Source: Anderseniella sp964390445 (GTDB lineage Bacteria; Pseudomonadota; Alphaproteobacteria; Rhizobiales; Aestuariivirgaceae). Taken from it: a stretch of 14,057 nt of DNA. The DNA lies in assembly GCA_964390445.1 (NCBI GenBank), contig CAYMJJ010000060.1, positions 1 through 14,057 of the forward strand, written 5' to 3'. Below, piece by piece: positions 6,751 to 13,561 of the stretch (position 1 is its first letter; each line of letters starts with the position of its first letter). The notes under the pieces were generated by a model. That model saw nothing but the letters and a program-made list of their open reading frames with translations. It searched no databases and had not been told where the DNA came from. Position numbers and translations under genes: made by a program.

Positions 6751-7794
6751 TTATGGCTTCTCCGGGAACCAGTGCCTGGTCCGATTGGCAAATGCGACCA
6801 GTGACAACATCACCGGCACTTCAACCAGCACGCCGACAACAGTGGCGAGTGCTGCCCCCGAGTTGAGGCCATACAGGCTGATGGCAACGGCAACCGCCAG
6901 TTCAAAGAAATTGGACGTGCCGATCATGGCGCACGGGGCTGCAATCCTGAAAGGCACATTGAACGCCTTGGCTGCACCATAGGCAACAGCGAAAATGCCA
7001 TATGACTGAACCAGCAACGGAACGGCGATAAGGCCGATGAGCAGCGGATTTTCCAGGATCACCTGGCCCTGAAAGCCAAACAGCAGCACCACCGTTGTCA
7101 GCAAGCCGGCAATAGACCAGGGTTTGAGCTGTGCCGTGAAACGGGGAACACGCTCATTGCCTATCGCCATCCGGGTGAGGTAACCAGCCACCAGTGGTAC
7201 GACGATATACAGTGCTACTGACAGCACCAGCGTTGCCCACGGCACAGGGATGTCGGTGACCCCCAGCAGCAGCGCAACGATTGGCGCGTAGGCAAACACC
7301 ATGATGACGTCGTTCACGCTGACCTGCACCAGCGTGTAATTCGGGTCGCCGCGTGTCAGTTGCGACCAGACGAATACCATCGCAGTGCAGGGAGCTGCCC
7401 CCAGCAGGATGAGACCGGCAATGTAGGCATCTGCGTCGGCTGGCGGGATCAGACCGGCGAATGCGTACTTGAAGAAGACCACACCCAGCGCGGCCATCGT
7501 AAAGGGCTTGATCAGCCAGTTGACCACAAGGGTTATGACAAGCCCTTTCGGCTCGCGGCCCACTTCGCGCAAGCTGCCAAAATCGACCGATACCATCATC
7601 GGGTAGACCATGGCCCAGATCAGGATGGCGACCACCAGGTTGACACTTGCGTACTCGATGGACGCAAGGCTGGCGAAAACAGCCGGGAACACCTGGCCAA
7701 GGGCAATGCCGGCAGCGATGCACATGGCCACCCAGACAGAGAGATAGCGTTCGAAAGCGGCCATTGGCGGCGTGCTTGTGGTTGCGTCGCTCAT
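6751..7794 (-). CDS. acr3: Arsenite efflux transporter, ACR3 family
   Basis: ACR3 proteins are inner-membrane carriers that expel arsenite using the proton motive force, the final step of arsenate/arsenite detoxification. The 347-residue product is of family-typical length, with about ten hydrophobic helices. It carries the hallmark Cys in the GAAPCTAMVFVW segment (Cys136, matching the essential TM4 Cys of characterised ACR3 proteins) and the conserved Glu in GTSNFFELAVA (Glu298). ATG 7794 overlaps the arsC stop in an ATGA and has a strong Shine-Dalgarno sequence, so it was chosen over longer in-frame starts inside arsC. It is the last gene of arsR-arsC-acr3. The gene ends 8 bp from bamD in convergent orientation. 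It is unrelated to the larger ArsB family, although both are often labelled arsB. Confidence 0.95.
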   Translation of the reverse strand: MSDATTSTPPMAAFERYLSVWVAMCIAAGIALGQVFPAVFASLASIEYASVNLVVAILIWAMVYPMMVSVDFGSLREVGREPKGLVITLVVNWLIKPFTMAALGVVFFKYAFAGLIPPADADAYIAGLILLGAAPCTAMVFVWSQLTRGDPNYTLVQVSVNDVIMVFAYAPIVALLLGVTDIPVPWATLVLSVALYIVVPLVAGYLTRMAIGNERVPRFTAQLKPWSIAGLLTTVVLLFGFQGQVILENPLLIGLIAVPLLVQSYGIFAVAYGAAKAFNVPFRIAAPCAMIGTSNFFELAVAVAISLYGLNSGAALATVVGVLVEVPVMLSLVAFANRTRHWFPEKP

Positions 7795-8297
7795 ATGCCT
7801 CCCTCCTGATGAATCTGCTTCAGCTTGTTGCCAAGACTCATGCGGTCGATGCTGGCCAGCGGCAAGTTCACGAAGGCGGTAATCCGGTTGTTCATCTGCC
7901 GGTAGGTATCTGCAAAGGCAGCCGCGATCACGGCATCGGAGCCGGTCACGGCGGCCGGGTCGGGCACACCCCAGTGTGCGGTCATGGGCTGTCCGGGCCA
8001 CACGGGGCACACTTCGCCGGCGGCGTTGTCACAGACGGTGAACACGAAGTCCAGTTCCGGCGCGTCGGGCCTGGCGAATTCGTCCCAGTTCTTGGAGCGG
8101 AACCGTGAGGTTTCGTACCCCAGCGAATTGAGCAGCTTGATGGCCTGCGGGTGAGGCTCGCCCTTGGGCATCGAGCCTGCGGAATACGCATTGAAGCGCC
8201 CCTTGCCAACCTTGTCGAGGATGGCTTCGGCCAGGATGGAGCGCGCCGAGTTGCCGGTGCACAGGAAAAGCACGTTGAAAACCTTGGTATCGGCCAT
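7791..8297 (-). CDS. arsC: Arsenate reductase ArsC, low-molecular-weight phosphatase type
   Basis: ArsC reduces arsenate to arsenite in the cytoplasm so that ACR3 can export it. The 168-residue protein has the low-molecular-weight tyrosine phosphatase fold: P-loop LCTGNSARS with nucleophile Cys13 and Arg19 (CX5R), and the general-acid loop WGVPDPA with Asp113. Two further cysteines, Cys89 and Cys97, in FTVCDNAAGEVCPVWPG correspond to the redox relay pair of thioredoxin-coupled ArsC; the Staphylococcus pI258 enzyme has them seven residues apart (82/89), here eight. It is unrelated to the glutaredoxin-type ArsC of E. coli R773. ATG 8297 lies 13 bp after the arsR stop with a GAGAGAG stretch upstream. 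Its 3' end carries the Shine-Dalgarno sequence for acr3 and overlaps its start. The exact electron donor cannot be told from sequence. Confidence 0.94.
   Translation of the reverse strand: MADTKVFNVLFLCTGNSARSILAEAILDKVGKGRFNAYSAGSMPKGEPHPQAIKLLNSLGYETSRFRSKNWDEFARPDAPELDFVFTVCDNAAGEVCPVWPGQPMTAHWGVPDPAAVTGSDAVIAAAFADTYRQMNNRITAFVNLPLASIDRMSLGNKLKQIHQEGGI
7798..7807 (-). promoter_or_regulatory. Strong ribosome binding site for acr3
   Basis: Read on the minus strand, AGGAGGGAGG lies inside the last codons of arsC. Its AGGAGG core is 7 nt before the acr3 ATG. Most other genes in this window have weak or unclear sites, so this points to deliberate strong translation of the efflux pump and settles its start. 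Confidence 0.75.
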
Positions 8298-8310
8298 TGC
8301 AGTATCTCTC

Positions 8311-8646
8311 TCAGCAATCGTTGCAGGTCAGCGCGGCCATCAGCGGCCGGCAGATTTCGGGATCACCCTGGCAGCAGTCTTCCATCAGCCAGGCAAGCAG
8401 GTCACGCATGGCACCCGGTTCAGCGCGGTAGAGAACGTTGCGCCCGGCACGCCGGCTACTGATCAGCCCGGTGCGTTCAAGAATCGCGAGGTGGGTGGAC
8501 ATGGTGTTCTGCACGGTCTTGAGTTGGGCGGAAATGTCGCCGGCGGCCAGTTCGCCCGGTGCTGCGGACAGCAGCAGCCGGAACGCATCAAGGCGTGCGC
8601 CATGGGCCAGGGCAGACAGGGTGTCGATTGCAGCATTCTTATCCAT
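8311..8646 (-). CDS. arsR: ArsR-family arsenite-responsive repressor
   Basis: ArsR/SmtB repressors are dimeric winged-helix proteins that leave their operator when arsenite binds. The 111-residue product has the DNA-binding helices and wing at about residues 36-75 (GDISAQLKTVQNTMSTHLAILE, then RRAGRNVLYRAE). It lacks the classical ELCVCDL metal site of plasmid ArsR: the matching segment reads GELAAGDI. Instead five cysteines cluster at the C-terminus (91, 92, 99, 108, 111; DCCQGDPEIC...TCNDC), resembling the C-terminal As(III) site reported for Acidithiobacillus ferrooxidans ArsR. ATG 8646 fits the family N-terminus; an in-frame ATG at 8721 would add 25 residues of unlikely sequence covering the operator. 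It is the first gene of arsR-arsC-acr3 and is divergent from recN. No Shine-Dalgarno sequence is visible, so a leaderless transcript is possible. Confidence 0.93.
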   Translation of the reverse strand: MDKNAAIDTLSALAHGARLDAFRLLLSAAPGELAAGDISAQLKTVQNTMSTHLAILERTGLISSRRAGRNVLYRAEPGAMRDLLAWLMEDCCQGDPEICRPLMAALTCNDC

Positions 8647-8668
8647 AAATCGGGATATATCGATGAAT
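8645..8668. promoter_or_regulatory. Probable ArsR operator
   Basis: This imperfect inverted repeat has the pattern AT-nn-ATCG-nn-ATAT-nn-CGAT-nn-AT, with 8 of 12 base pairs symmetric around 8656/8657. It begins at the arsR start codon and covers the likely -10 of the arsR promoter. ArsR-family operators are typically AT-rich 12-2-12-like palindromes overlapping the promoter, so autorepression is the natural reading. The symmetry is seen; binding is inferred. Confidence 0.6.
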
Positions 8669-8682
8669 AATGACAATTGCAA
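8654..8682 (-). promoter_or_regulatory. Possible arsR-arsC-acr3 promoter
   Basis: On the minus strand, TTGCAA (8682-8677, 4/6) and TATATC (8659-8654, 4/6) are separated by exactly 17 bp. The -10 lies inside the ArsR inverted repeat. Transcription would start near 8647, at the arsR ATG, implying a leaderless or nearly leaderless message and agreeing with the missing Shine-Dalgarno sequence. Confidence 0.4.
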
Positions 8683-8712
8683 TACAGTCGCCAAGCTGGT
8701 GAATCCGCTCTC

Positions 8713-8724
8713 CCGATTCATCGG
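8713..8724. promoter_or_regulatory. Short perfect palindrome ahead of recN
   Basis: CCGAT-TC-ATCGG is a perfect 5-bp inverted repeat with a 2-base centre, 25 bp before recN. It repeats the CCCGATT and ATTCATCG words of the ArsR operator but with different half-site spacing. It could be a second ArsR site, a site for another regulator, or chance. Confidence 0.3.
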
Positions 8725-8733
8725 CAGTGGGGG

Positions 8734-8739
8734 TATAAA
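8734..8739 (+). promoter_or_regulatory. Possible recN -10 element
   Basis: TATAAA (5/6 to TATAAT) lies 9 bp before the recN ATG. No good -35 is visible at the expected distance. If it is used, transcription would start within a few bases of the ATG, giving a very short or absent leader, which agrees with the lack of a close Shine-Dalgarno sequence. No alphaproteobacterial LexA box (GTTC-N7-GTTC) was found here. Confidence 0.25.
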
Positions 8740-8748
8740 CGGCACACC

Positions 8749-10428
8749 ATGCTGACCAATCTGGCCATCCGCGACATCGTCCTGATCGAGAGGCTCGACC
8801 TGGCTCTCGACGAGGGCCTGTGCGTGCTGTCGGGCGAGACAGGTGCGGGAAAGTCGATCCTGCTCGATGCGCTGGGGCTGGCGCTGGGCGCGCGCGGTGA
8901 TGCATCGCTGGTGCGAACGGGCTGCGACAAGGGCTCGGTGAGCGCGTCCTTCCTTCCACCGGCGGGGCACCAGGCCTTCGCGCTGCTGGAGGATGCCGGC
9001 ATCGATGCAAGTGAAGGCAGCATCGTGGTGCGCCGGGTACAGCAGGCGGATGGAAAGTCCCGCGCCTTTGTCAATGACCAGCCGGCCAGTGTGAACCTGC
9101 TCAAGCTGCTGGGAGCGTCGCTGGCGGAAATCCACGGCCAGCATGATGACCGCGCGCTGATGGATGTATCGTTCCACCGGGCCGCGCTGGACGCCTATGG
9201 CGTGCTGGGCCAGCAGGTGAGCGCCGTACAGGCGGCGTGGGCTGCTCTGGTGGAGGCGCGGGACGCGCACGAAGCGCACGAGGCCAGGCTGGCGCGGGCA
9301 GAAACCGAGCGGGCGTTCCTTGACCATGCGCTGAAGGAGTTACACGAGCTGTCGCCGCAGCAGGGCGAGGAAACGGCGCTGGCTGAACGGCGGCAGATGA
9401 TGATGAACGCCGAGCAGTTCGCCGATGCCGTCAGCGAAGCTCAGGCCGCCCTCAAGGACGGCGACACGGCAGGGGCAATCAACACAGCCTTGCGCAAGCT
9501 GGAACGCCGCCGCGAGCAGGCGCAGGGCGCGCTTGACAGCGTGTGTGCAGCCCTTGAGCGGGTGGTCATAGAGATGAACGAGGCCCAGGTGCAGCTTGAT
9601 GCAGCCGGCCGGGACTTCGTGCTTGACCCTGCCGAGCTTGAGCGCGCCGAGGAACGGCTGTTCGCGCTGCGGGCGCTGGCGCGCAAGCACAAGGTGCAGG
9701 TGGATGACCTTGCGGCGCTGACCACACAGTTCGAAACGGACCTTCAGTCGATTGACGACGGCGGTGCCCTGCTGGCGAAGCTGAAGAAGGCGCGCGAGGC
9801 GGCGCAAGGTGCGTTTGATGCAGCCGCGCGCAAATTGTCGGATGCACGCATGGCGGCAGCTGAAAAGCTTGACCGCGAGATACTGGCTGAGCTTGGCCCG
9901 TTGCGGCTCGACAAGGCGCGGTTTGAAACGCGGGTCGAGACCGACGAGGCGCGAACCGGCGCACATGGCATAGACCGGGTGGAGTTTCTCATTGCGGCCA
10001 ACCCCGGCACGCCGCTTGCGCCCATCGTCAAGGCAGCTTCCGGTGGTGAGCTGTCGCGGTTCCTGCTGGCGCTGAAGGTGGTACTGGCGGCGCGGGCCTC
10101 TGCGCCAACGCTGATCTTCGACGAGATCGATACCGGTGTCGGCGGGGCGGTTGCAGATGCCATCGGCCAGCGGCTGGCGCGGTTGTCGCGCGGGCTTCAG
10201 GTGCTGGCTGTCACGCACAGCCCGCAGGTTGCCTCGCGCGCCGATCATCACATGCTGATTTCCAAGATGGAGGAAGCCGGCGAGGCTGACGGGCGGCGGA
10301 TGATCACCCGCGTGACGCCATTGTCGGGCGAAGGCCGGCGCGAGGAGATCGCGCGGATGTTGTCAGGCGCGGAAGTCACGTCCGAGGCGCGTGCCCAGGC
10401 CGACCGGTTGCTGGCAGGAACGGGCTGA
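8749..10428 (+). CDS. recN: DNA repair protein RecN
   Basis: RecN is an SMC-like cytoplasmic ATPase that gathers broken chromosomes for RecA-dependent double-strand break repair. The 559-residue product is full length. The N-terminal half-ATPase begins MLTNLAIRDIVLIERLDL with Walker A GETGAGKS (29-36, Lys35). The middle is a charged, heptad-like, probably antiparallel coiled coil (about 155-375). The C-terminal half-ATPase has the signature SGGELSRF (431-438), Walker B LIFDEID (455-461) and the switch region THSPQVASRADHH. ATG 8749 was chosen because the N-terminal beta strand begins directly there; the frame extends to TTG 8677, but that stretch covers the control region. ligA follows after 4 bp, as in many alphaproteobacteria, where recN usually follows bamD directly. 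Here a divergent ars operon lies between, so recN must have its own promoter. Confidence 0.97.
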   Translation: MLTNLAIRDIVLIERLDLALDEGLCVLSGETGAGKSILLDALGLALGARGDASLVRTGCDKGSVSASFLPPAGHQAFALLEDAGIDASEGSIVVRRVQQADGKSRAFVNDQPASVNLLKLLGASLAEIHGQHDDRALMDVSFHRAALDAYGVLGQQVSAVQAAWAALVEARDAHEAHEARLARAETERAFLDHALKELHELSPQQGEETALAERRQMMMNAEQFADAVSEAQAALKDGDTAGAINTALRKLERRREQAQGALDSVCAALERVVIEMNEAQVQLDAAGRDFVLDPAELERAEERLFALRALARKHKVQVDDLAALTTQFETDLQSIDDGGALLAKLKKAREAAQGAFDAAARKLSDARMAAAEKLDREILAELGPLRLDKARFETRVETDEARTGAHGIDRVEFLIAANPGTPLAPIVKAASGGELSRFLLALKVVLAARASAPTLIFDEIDTGVGGAVADAIGQRLARLSRGLQVLAVTHSPQVASRADHHMLISKMEEAGEADGRRMITRVTPLSGEGRREEIARMLSGAEVTSEARAQADRLLAGTG

Positions 10429-10432
10429 CCTG

Positions 10433-12541
10433 ATGAGCAACGGCAACGGGAAATCCGGCCTGACGCGAGACGAAGCAGCGGCCGAGCTGGAGTGGCTTGC
10501 GGAAGAGATCGCGCGCCACGACGAGGCCTATTACCGCGAGGATGCACCGGTCGTTACCGATGCCGAGTATGATGCGCTGCGCCAGCGCAACGACATGCTC
10601 GAAACTGAGTTTCCCGACCTGGTGCGGGCTGACTCACCATCAACACGGGTGGGCGCCGTGCCATCAGAGAAGTTTGGCAAGGTGCGCCATGCCGTGCCGA
10701 TGCTGTCGCTGGGCAATGCGTTTGCCGATGAGGACGTGGTTGAATTCGTTGGCCGCATCCGCCGCTTCCTGAAGCTTGCCGACGACGAGCCGGTGGCGAT
10801 TACCGCTGAGCCGAAAATCGACGGCCTGTCGATTTCGCTTCGTTACGAGAACGGCAAGCTGGTGCAGGCGGCCACCCGCGGCGATGGCCAGGAGGGCGAA
10901 AACGTCACCCGCAACGTCGAGACCATCGGCGATATTCCGCGCAACGTGACGGCGGATGATTTCCCTGCGGTGTTCGAGGTGCGCGGTGAAATATACATGT
11001 CTCACAAGGACTTCGCCGAACTTAACGAGAGACAGAGTCAAGCCGGGGCGAAGGTCTTTGCCAATCCGCGCAATGCGGCGGCGGGCTCGTTGCGCCAGCT
11101 CGACCCGTCCATTACTGCCGCGCGGCCATTGCGGTTCTTTGCCTATACGTGGGGTCAGGCAGACAGCCTTCCTGCGCAGACGCAACGCGGCGTGCTGGAC
11201 GCGTTCGAGCGCTGGGGCTTTCCGGTCAACCCGTTGACGGTGGTGTGCAACGGGGTCGAAGACCTGCTCGCCCATTACCACGCCATCGAGCAGCAACGTG
11301 CCACGCTGGGCTATGACATTGATGGCGTCGTCTACAAGGTTAACCGGCTCGACTGGCAGGAGCGGCTGGGTTTCGTATCACGCAGCCCGCGCTGGGCCAT
11401 CGCCCACAAGTTTGCCGCCGAGAAGGCCACTACGATTCTCGAAGGCATCGACATCCAGGTGGGCCGCACCGGCGCGCTGACGCCGGTTGCGCGGCTGAAG
11501 CCGGTCACCGTGGGCGGGGTGGTGGTGTCCAACGCCACGCTGCACAACGAGGACGAGATTGCCCGCAAGGACATCCGCATCGGCGACACGGTCATCGTGC
11601 AGCGGGCTGGTGACGTGATCCCGCAGGTGCTGGGGCATGTGCCGGACAAGCGCCCGGCGGATGCTGTGCCGTACGAGTTTCCAACTCTTTGCCCGGCGTG
11701 CGGCAGCCATGCGGTGCGCGAGGTCAACGAGAAGACCGGCAAGGCCGATGCCGTGCGCCGCTGCACCGGCGGACTTATCTGCCCGGCCCAGCGCGTCGAG
11801 CGGCTGAAGCACTTCGTGTCGCGCAACGCCTTCGACATCGAGGGCATGGGCGACAAGGTGATCCAGGAATTCTACGACGACGGCCTGATCCAGAGCCCAC
11901 AGGACATATTTACGCTGGAAGCGCGCAACGAACGCTCACTCAAGAAACTCAAGGATCGCGAGGGCTGGGGGGATGCCTCGGCGAAGAAACTGTTTGCTGC
12001 CATCGACGAGCGTCGCACCATTGCGCTGGACCGGTTCATCTTCGCGCTCGGCATCCGCCATGTAGGCGAGACAACGGCGCGGGTGCTGGCGCGCTCCTAT
12101 GGTGATGCCCAGGCTTTCATGGAAGCGATGCAGGGCGCACAGGACCATGCGTCTGACGCCTATGCCGACCTCGTCAACATCGACGGCATCGGCGATGTGG
12201 TGGCGCGCGCAGTGGCTGAGTTCTTTGCCGAACCGCACAACCTTGCCGTGGTGCGCGAACTGGCGGATGAGTATCTCGACATCCAGCCGCTGCAGGCGGT
12301 CGCAACGGACTCGCCCGTGGCCGGCATGACGGTGGTGTTCACAGGTGCGCTGGAGCGGATGACCCGCGACGAGGCCAAGGCCATGGCCGAACGGCTCGGT
12401 GCCAAGGTGGCGGGGTCAGTATCAAAGAAGACCGACCTTGTGGTTGCAGGTCCCGGTGCCGGATCCAAGCTCAAGAAGGCGGCGGAATTGGGCGTTGAAG
12501 TGATCTCCGAGGATGACTGGTTCACCCGCGTGGGCGGGTGA
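10433..12541 (+). CDS. ligA: NAD-dependent DNA ligase LigA
   Basis: LigA seals nicks in replication and repair by a lysyl-AMP intermediate formed from NAD+. The 702-residue product has all the usual domains: Ia with the NMN-binding HDEAYYREDAPVVTDAEYD, the adenylation domain with nucleophile Lys128 in AEPKIDGLS, the OB fold after VGRTGALTPVARLKPV, a four-Cys zinc finger (Cys420, Cys423, Cys444, Cys450), helix-hairpin-helix repeats from about 460, and a C-terminal BRCT domain (about 626-702, VAGMTVVFTGALERMTRDEA onward). ATG 10433 lies 4 bp after the recN stop; the longer reading to 10391 would overlap recN and add sequence without family similarity. It is probably co-transcribed with recN and followed 4 bp later by azlC. 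The active-site and zinc residues are intact. Confidence 0.98.
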   Translation: MSNGNGKSGLTRDEAAAELEWLAEEIARHDEAYYREDAPVVTDAEYDALRQRNDMLETEFPDLVRADSPSTRVGAVPSEKFGKVRHAVPMLSLGNAFADEDVVEFVGRIRRFLKLADDEPVAITAEPKIDGLSISLRYENGKLVQAATRGDGQEGENVTRNVETIGDIPRNVTADDFPAVFEVRGEIYMSHKDFAELNERQSQAGAKVFANPRNAAAGSLRQLDPSITAARPLRFFAYTWGQADSLPAQTQRGVLDAFERWGFPVNPLTVVCNGVEDLLAHYHAIEQQRATLGYDIDGVVYKVNRLDWQERLGFVSRSPRWAIAHKFAAEKATTILEGIDIQVGRTGALTPVARLKPVTVGGVVVSNATLHNEDEIARKDIRIGDTVIVQRAGDVIPQVLGHVPDKRPADAVPYEFPTLCPACGSHAVREVNEKTGKADAVRRCTGGLICPAQRVERLKHFVSRNAFDIEGMGDKVIQEFYDDGLIQSPQDIFTLEARNERSLKKLKDREGWGDASAKKLFAAIDERRTIALDRFIFALGIRHVGETTARVLARSYGDAQAFMEAMQGAQDHASDAYADLVNIDGIGDVVARAVAEFFAEPHNLAVVRELADEYLDIQPLQAVATDSPVAGMTVVFTGALERMTRDEAKAMAERLGAKVAGSVSKKTDLVVAGPGAGSKLKKAAELGVEVISEDDWFTRVGG

Positions 12542-12545
12542 GGCG

Positions 12546-13262
12546 ATGAGTGCCCGCAAGGACTTTGCCGCAGGCGCATTCTCGATCCTGCCAGTGCTGG
12601 CGGCCGCATTCCCCATTGCGCTGCTGTTCGGCACGCTGTCGGTTGCGCGAGGGCTGTCGGTGGCCGAGACGGCGCTGATGAGCATGACGGTGTTTGCCGG
12701 TGCGCTGCAGTTCGTGGCCATCGACCAGTGGGGCGATCCGGTGCCGGTTGGTTTGCTGGCGTTCACCGCGCTGGTGGTCAACATCCGTCACGTGCTGATG
12801 GGTGCAAGCCTTGGCCGCAGCCTGGGCGGTTTCTCGCCGATGCAGAAGTATGCCGGCATGTTCCTGCTGACTGACGAGGGCTGGGCTTTCGCAGAGCAAC
12901 GCGCCCGCAAAGGTGCCTTGACGCCTGCGTTCTATTTCGGTGCCGGGCTGGCGCTGTGGTGCGTATGGAACATTGGCACGCTGGCTGGCGCGCTGCTCGG
13001 CACTGGTCTGGGCGACACCGCAGCATTCGGCTTCGACTTTGCCTTCGCGGCGGTGTTCATCGCCATACTGACCGGCTTCTGGAGTGACTGGCGCACAGGT
13101 GCCGTATTGCTGGCCAGCGGGGTCGTGTCGGCGCTGGTGAAACTGTCCGTTTCCGGTGCCTGGTACATCATGGCGGGAGCGCTGGCCGGGATCATCGTGG
13201 CAGCCTTGCTGCACGCTGATCGCGATCCACCGGGTGATACCGACGGGTTGATGCCTTCATGA
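12546..13262 (+). CDS. azlC: AzlC-family branched-chain amino acid exporter, large subunit
   Basis: AzlC is the larger membrane subunit of a two-component exporter; in Bacillus AzlCD confers resistance to 4-azaleucine and related YgaZH exports valine. The 238-residue product is of family length, with several hydrophobic segments and the characteristic FAGALQFVAIDQW and ALVVNIRHVLMGASL regions, followed by FLLTDEGWAF. ATG 12546 was chosen because it lies 4 bp after the ligA stop with GAGG just upstream; a start at 12513 would overlap the ligA BRCT end. Its stop overlaps the azlD start as ATGA, as expected for subunits made together. Family assignment is firm, but the actual substrate here is unknown. 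Nothing suggests a functional link with recN or ligA beyond sharing a transcript. Confidence 0.9.
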   Translation: MSARKDFAAGAFSILPVLAAAFPIALLFGTLSVARGLSVAETALMSMTVFAGALQFVAIDQWGDPVPVGLLAFTALVVNIRHVLMGASLGRSLGGFSPMQKYAGMFLLTDEGWAFAEQRARKGALTPAFYFGAGLALWCVWNIGTLAGALLGTGLGDTAAFGFDFAFAAVFIAILTGFWSDWRTGAVLLASGVVSALVKLSVSGAWYIMAGALAGIIVAALLHADRDPPGDTDGLMPS

Positions 13263-13561
13263 GCCTTGATCCCCAGACTGTATTGGCCATCCTCGCCATG
13301 GCGCTGGCCACCTATCTGACGCGAGTGGGAGGGTTGTGGCTGCTCAGGCTGGCCAACGTGCAAGGGCGCATGCGATCCGCGCTCGATGCGGTGCCGCCGG
13401 CGGTGCTGATGGCGGTCATCGCGCCCACGGTGTTTGCAACAGGGCCTGCCGAGACGATTGCTTCCGCCATCACGCTGGTGGCGGCCTTCAGGCTGCCATT
13501 GCTGACGGCGGTGGTCATCGGCGTGGTGAGCGTCGTTGGCCTCAGGATGCTGCTCGGCTGA
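13259..13561 (+). CDS. azlD: AzlD-family branched-chain amino acid exporter, small subunit
   Basis: AzlD is the small membrane partner of AzlC. The 100-residue protein is almost wholly hydrophobic, with about three to four membrane helices, and carries the family hallmark ATYLTRVGGLWLL near residues 17-29 and AVPPAVLMAVIAPTVFA in the middle. Its ATG overlaps the azlC stop by four bases (ATGA), indicating translational coupling and stoichiometric production. The last 20 bases overlap the end of the convergent aminopeptidase gene, so no separate terminator fits between them. Substrate specificity cannot be inferred from the sequence. Confidence 0.9.
   Translation: MSLDPQTVLAILAMALATYLTRVGGLWLLRLANVQGRMRSALDAVPPAVLMAVIAPTVFATGPAETIASAITLVAAFRLPLLTAVVIGVVSVVGLRMLLG

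Noticed and set aside
6768..6780. Inverted repeat ACCAG-TGC-CTGGT near the acr3 end as a terminator
   Set aside because: Only 5 bp of stem, a 3-base loop, inside coding sequence and no T-tract; too weak.
8600..8750. SOS (LexA) box for recN
   Set aside because: recN is often SOS-induced, but no GTTC-N7-GTTC or GAAC-N7-GAAC spacing was found ahead of it.
8647..9327. Long minus-strand open frame extending arsR to over 330 residues
   Set aside because: It runs through the control region and antisense to the conserved recN Walker A domain. High-GC coding DNA commonly gives such shadow frames, and ArsR proteins are about 100-120 residues.
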